Source: Verrucomicrobiia bacterium DG1235
GTDB lineage: Bacteria; Verrucomicrobiota; Verrucomicrobiia; Opitutales; Opitutaceae
NCBI GenBank assembly: GCA_000155695.1
Contig: DS990592.1
Coordinates: 5,214,508-5,278,507 of the forward strand
Reading direction: 5' to 3'
Length of the DNA stretch: 64,000 bases
Under the pieces are notes generated by a model. That model saw nothing but the letters and a program-made list of their open reading frames with translations. It did no database searches and was not told the DNA's origin. Shown one piece after another: positions 59,716-64,000 of this stretch (positions are counted from its first letter, which is position 1; each line of letters opens with the position of its first letter). The translations under genes were made by a program, and so were the position numbers.

Positions 59716-59743
59716 ATGGGCGGGGAGGCGGAGCCCCGCCCAT
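59716..59743 (-). promoter_or_regulatory. Strong hairpin after nifK, partial terminator or mRNA stabiliser
   Basis: A perfect 10-bp GC-rich stem (ATGGGCGGGG 59716-59725 with CCCCGCCCAT 59734-59743) has an 8-base loop, followed on the minus strand by only TTTCC. It lies 23 bases past the nifK stop. With so short a T run it probably lets some polymerase through and protects the nifHDK mRNA 3' end. Confidence 0.65.
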
Positions 59744-59766
59744 CAACCGATGACCTATTGTTTTGG

Positions 59767-61140
59767 CTAAAGGACTAGTTCGATTTCGTGGTCCGGATCT
59801 TCGCGGTCGCGCTTATCGAAAAAGGCGTCGGTGATTTTCTCTATCAAGCGGAGGCCGCCGGCGTATCCAAGAAGTGGAAACGCTCTGTGGCCGACGCGGT
59901 CGAGGATAGGGAACCCGAAGCGTACGAAGGGAAGGTTTTCACTCTTGGCGACGTATTTGCCGTAGGTGTTGCCCATAAGCAAATCGACAGGATTCGCTTT
60001 GATCCATTGGTGAAGGTAGTGAATGTCGCTGAAGGGGACGACCTCGACTTCGGGATTCGCCTCGCTGCAAATCTCGCGTATGTTCTGTGCCCATTTCTTG
60101 CCTTTGGTGCCAGTGACGACGACGGCCGGTTGCATACCGACCTCGACAAGGAATTTGATCATAGGCGTGAGGTGATCCGGATCTCCGAAGATTGCGACTT
60201 TCTTGCGGTGCAGGTATTGGGACATGTCGCTGACCATATCGACGAGGCGCCCGCGTTCCTTTTCCAGTTCGCGCGGTACGGTGACGTCGCCCGCGATACG
60301 CAGAGCGTTGACAAAAGCGTCCGTGGCGCTGATTCCGATGGGGAGTTCGAGAATGCTATGATCTACTTTGCATTTTTTGGTAAGTTTTTCAGCTGCGAGG
60401 GCGCTTGCCATCGGACCGAGAGCAAGAGTGGCGAGACTGTCTCCCATAGCCTTGAGTTGAGAGACGGTTGTTCCGCCGTCTGGATACATTTTGTATTCAC
60501 CGTCGAGAGCGGAGTCCAAAACGTCGGAGGTATCCGGAGCTAGGATGTATTCGACTCCGAGAAGCTCGGCGATTCGCTTGAGTTCTCGCATGTCTGCCGG
60601 TTCGACCCAGCCCGGGAAGATGTTGATAACGTTTTTCTTGGCCCCGTTAGATTCAGCGAGGTAGTTGACGAAGGCGGCGCACTGTACGGAGAAACCGGTT
60701 ACGTGACTTCCCACGAAGCTAGGGGTATTCGCGTGGATAACCATTTTGCCTTCGGGAATGATTCCCGCTTCTTCCGACTTCTTAACAATAGTGGGAATGT
60801 CGTCTCCGATGACTTCCGAGAGGCAAGTCGTGTGGACGGATACGATGTCTGGCTCGTAGATGGTGAAAATATTCTCTAGAGCGGTCTTGAGGTTGGCGAG
60901 ACCTCCGAATACTGACGCGCCTTCGGTGAAGGAGCTCGTAGTGGCGACGATAGGTTCCTTGTGGTGCCTGGTAAGGTGACTGCGATGGTAGGCGCAGCAG
61001 CCTTGTGAGCCGTGGGAGTGCGGCATACATTTATGGATACCGAGTGACGCGTACATGGCGCCGATAGGCTGGCATGTTTTGGCTGGATTGACGCGGAGCG
61101 CTTTGCGTTCGCGGATTTCTGCTGTGGTTCCTTCTAGCAT
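59767..61140 (-). CDS. nifK: Nitrogenase MoFe protein beta chain
   Basis: This is a 457-residue beta subunit. P-cluster cysteines are in NPAKTCQPIGAMYASLG, SHGSQGCCAYHRSHL and VHTTCLSEVIGDD. SSFTEGASVFGGLANLKTAL carries the conserved Ser/Glu loop. The protein lacks the roughly 50-residue N-terminal extension of Azotobacter/Klebsiella NifK, as in clostridial and Chlorobi (group II) enzymes. It follows nifD by 30 bases. Confidence 0.95.
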   Translation of the reverse strand: MLEGTTAEIRERKALRVNPAKTCQPIGAMYASLGIHKCMPHSHGSQGCCAYHRSHLTRHHKEPIVATTSSFTEGASVFGGLANLKTALENIFTIYEPDIVSVHTTCLSEVIGDDIPTIVKKSEEAGIIPEGKMVIHANTPSFVGSHVTGFSVQCAAFVNYLAESNGAKKNVINIFPGWVEPADMRELKRIAELLGVEYILAPDTSDVLDSALDGEYKMYPDGGTTVSQLKAMGDSLATLALGPMASALAAEKLTKKCKVDHSILELPIGISATDAFVNALRIAGDVTVPRELEKERGRLVDMVSDMSQYLHRKKVAIFGDPDHLTPMIKFLVEVGMQPAVVVTGTKGKKWAQNIREICSEANPEVEVVPFSDIHYLHQWIKANPVDLLMGNTYGKYVAKSENLPFVRFGFPILDRVGHRAFPLLGYAGGLRLIEKITDAFFDKRDREDPDHEIELVL

Positions 61141-61170
61141 GTTTAGAATCTCTCTTTTAGCGTTTGTTTT

Positions 61171-62835
61171 TTAGGAGACCGCGACCGGTTCTTTGGCGGC
61201 GGTGGATTGGCTGTCGCTGTCATCCTTCCAGGGCGCACGGGTAAGCTTCCAAACCTTGGAAGAAATCATGCGGTCGATTTCCTTGAAGAAGTTGATTGCT
61301 CCCTTGAATCCAGCGTAGGGACCTCCGTAGTCGTAGGAGTGTAGTTGTTTACAGGGTACGCCCATCTTTTCGATGACGTACTTGTCTTTGATGCCGGAGC
61401 CGATGACGTCTGGCTTGTGGAGTTCGATTAGCTTTTCGAGCTCGTGGTGGGAGATGTCGTCTATGACCAAGGTATCCTTGGCCATCTGACGCATCATGCC
61501 TTCGTAGTCGCTGAAATCGAAGCCGCTCTCCTCGAGAGCAACTTTGCGCTCTTGAGTTTTGCGAAGGTTGAATCGTTCGGGATCTGCTTTCACGTCGAGT
61601 TCTTCGATGTTTCGGCTATCGGCGTCGATCTTGATGCTAGGGAGCACGTCGCGGCCTTCGTAGTCGTCGCGGTGGGCGAATTCGTATCCGGCTGCGATTG
61701 TTTTCATGCCCATGTCCGAGAAGAGATCCTGGTAGTGGTGGGCGCGGCTGCCGCCGACGAAGAGGGCCGCTTTTTTCCCTTTGGTGCGGGTGGTGACGTC
61801 TGCGATGACCGGGCGGACGTCTACCATCTCCATGGCGATGACTTCTTCGACTCGGTCGATGAGTTCCTTATCTCCGAAGTACTTGGCGATTTTGCGAAGC
61901 GACTTCTTGGTGCCTTCGATGCCGATGAAGTTTACCTTGAACCAGGGAATTCCGAATTTTTGCTCCATCATCTCGGCCATGTAGTTGATGGAGCGATGGC
62001 ACATGACGACGTTGAGGTCGGCGTTGTGACAATTGCAAATCTCGTCGTAGCTGACGCCACCTGAAAGCGTGCCAATAATATGGATACCGCAGAGTCTGAG
62101 GATGCGGTCGATTTCCCACGCATCTCCGCCGATGTTGTACTCGCCCAATACGTTGAGCTTGTACTTTGCTTCGACGGGGGTGTCGTCGAGCCCGATCATG
62201 TGTTTGAATACGCCGTTGTTGGCGATGTGGTGTCCGGCAGATTGGCTGACGCCCTTGTAGCCCTCGCAGGAGAAGCCGAAGATGTTGATTCCGAGTTTTT
62301 CTTTCATCTTACGGCACACTGCGTGGATGTCGTCACCGATGAGTCCTACTGGACAGGTGGCGTAGACGCTGATGGCTTTCGGCTTGAATTCGTCGTAAGC
62401 TTCCTGGATGGCTTGCTCGAGCTGCTTCTCTCCACCGAAGACGATGTGGTCCTCTTGCATGTCGGTGGACATGGAGTACTGGAGGTAGTTTGTTTCTTCC
62501 GGATGGCGGATCTTGGTCATGTTGCGACGTGAGAGCCAGCTGTACCATCCGCAGCCGATGGGTCCGTGGGTGATGTGGAGGATGTCGTAGATGGGGCCGA
62601 TGACCACGCCCTTGCACCCAGCGTAGGAGCAGCCTCGCTGGGTTATGATGCCCGGGACAGTACGGCTATTGGCTCCGATGGCGGCCGGCGTTTCCGGCGT
62701 CTCGTTGACAAGCATTTGCTTGCCGCGTTTTCGTTGGGTCTTTTTCGGATAGACCTCGAGCATTTTCTCGCGGGTTTCGGCGGCGCTGGGACCGTCGCCC
62801 ATGGGGAAGTCGTTTTGTGCTGTTTCGTCTGACAT
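61171..62835 (-). CDS. nifD: Nitrogenase MoFe protein alpha chain
   Basis: This 554-residue subunit carries FeMo-co. P-cluster ligands are in RGCSYAGCKGVVIGP, HGPIGCGWYSW and YATCPVGLIGDD. The FeMo-co Cys is in LNVVMCHRSINYM and the His in KQLHSYDYGGPYAGF. Between these, an additional stretch of roughly 50 residues (about 385-440, from YEFAHRDDYEGRDVLP to FDFSDYEGMM) marks the group II NifD type of clostridia, Chlorobi and deltaproteobacteria. All residues needed for a Mo enzyme appear present. AnfD/VnfD is unlikely because nifE and nifN accompany it and no anfG/vnfG is present. Confidence 0.95.
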   Translation of the reverse strand: MSDETAQNDFPMGDGPSAAETREKMLEVYPKKTQRKRGKQMLVNETPETPAAIGANSRTVPGIITQRGCSYAGCKGVVIGPIYDILHITHGPIGCGWYSWLSRRNMTKIRHPEETNYLQYSMSTDMQEDHIVFGGEKQLEQAIQEAYDEFKPKAISVYATCPVGLIGDDIHAVCRKMKEKLGINIFGFSCEGYKGVSQSAGHHIANNGVFKHMIGLDDTPVEAKYKLNVLGEYNIGGDAWEIDRILRLCGIHIIGTLSGGVSYDEICNCHNADLNVVMCHRSINYMAEMMEQKFGIPWFKVNFIGIEGTKKSLRKIAKYFGDKELIDRVEEVIAMEMVDVRPVIADVTTRTKGKKAALFVGGSRAHHYQDLFSDMGMKTIAAGYEFAHRDDYEGRDVLPSIKIDADSRNIEELDVKADPERFNLRKTQERKVALEESGFDFSDYEGMMRQMAKDTLVIDDISHHELEKLIELHKPDVIGSGIKDKYVIEKMGVPCKQLHSYDYGGPYAGFKGAINFFKEIDRMISSKVWKLTRAPWKDDSDSQSTAAKEPVAVS

Positions 62836-63013
62836 GGTGGTGAAATCGGTATGTATTCAGTTTGCGGCGACGAGTTGAGGATCGAGTTTGCGTCGCGAGT
62901 TCTCTCGGAAGGATGGCGCGGCTGCTTCTGGCACCGCGAGGAAGGGTGAGAACGGCGGAATCCGGGCCGCCGCTCTCGATGCCTACCCAGTCTAATGTCT
63001 GGTGCTGGGGGAC
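62836..63013. other. nifH-nifD gap with a GC hairpin and no nifI genes
   Basis: This is a 178-base spacer with no open frame that resembles a PII protein. A hairpin CGGCGG-N8-CCGCCG (62953-62972) stands 41 bases after the nifH stop and has no T run. It probably stabilises or limits the nifH transcript. Many group II/III nif operons carry nifI1-nifI2 exactly here, and they are absent. Confidence 0.6.
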
Positions 63014-63994
<981 letters not shown>

Positions 63995-64000
63995 TTATAT

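Noticed and set aside
61171-62835. Alternative (V or Fe-only) nitrogenase
   Set aside because: No anfG/vnfG delta subunit lies between D and K, and nifE, nifN and nifV are present, so this is the Mo system.

Overview
This 64 kb window looks like a chromosomal segment of a GC-rich, Gram-negative, nitrogen-fixing bacterium, most probably a member of Verrucomicrobiota (class Opitutia). This is an inference. It rests on LPS Kdo transferase (waaA), a YdbH-YnbE-YdbL envelope module, a Spondin-domain protein with a VPDS-type C-terminal sorting tail, an ebo cluster of the kind seen outside cyanobacteria, and a clostridial/Chlorobi-like (group II) Nif protein architecture. No phage, insertion sequence or CRISPR array was found.

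Layout. Positions 0.4-26.6 kb are mostly housekeeping. They hold hisC, a CorC/CNNM protein, sua5, rpsR, and tRNA-Arg(CCU) followed by a chain of copies of its own 3' end. Next come a heterodimeric ABC exporter with a small phosphatase and a VOC protein, gluQ, marC, phoH-pgpH-ybeY, a HIT protein, waaA, a ferredoxin, trkA-trkH-methyltransferase, ydbH-ynbE-ydbL and a Cof-type HAD phosphatase. Positions 26.8-40.8 kb carry an ebo metabolite-traffic locus (eboB, E, C, D, F) on the minus strand. A PAS-hybrid histidine kinase sits inside it, and a beta-propeller histidine kinase and a 90-residue small protein sit at its upstream end. Positions 40.9-47 kb are mixed: an aminotransferase with a divergent LysR regulator, a soluble inverted MCP/cache protein, a flavodoxin-family protein, a membrane hydrolase and the Spondin-domain protein.

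Positions 47.1-63.9 kb form one unbroken minus-strand nitrogen-fixation block. In transcription order it is nifH, nifD, nifK, a ferritin, nifE, nifN, nifB, a thioredoxin-fold [2Fe-2S] ferredoxin, nifV, an unrecognised 164-residue gene, a flavodoxin, nifJ, draT and draG. The genes make a coherent system: the catalytic components (HDK), FeMo-cofactor assembly (B, E, N, V), a pyruvate-to-flavodoxin electron path (NifJ and flavodoxin), iron and redox handling (ferritin, [2Fe-2S] protein) and reversible ADP-ribosylation of NifH (DraT/DraG). No nifI1/nifI2 lies between nifH and nifD, so post-translational control appears to rest on DraTG. A perfect 10-bp GC hairpin after nifK probably sets the higher expression of nifHDK.

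Small-scale structure is also notable. There are dispersed heptamer arrays (consensus GTRGTGA), all in one orientation and several touching start or stop codons. Decamer CGCGGAT/ACGAAT-type elements occur only around the ebo genes. The plus strand looks G-rich in sampled lines of the ebo region but shows no such bias in sampled nifD/nifE lines. Many genes lack an obvious Shine-Dalgarno sequence, so several start choices are judgement calls and are stated as such.
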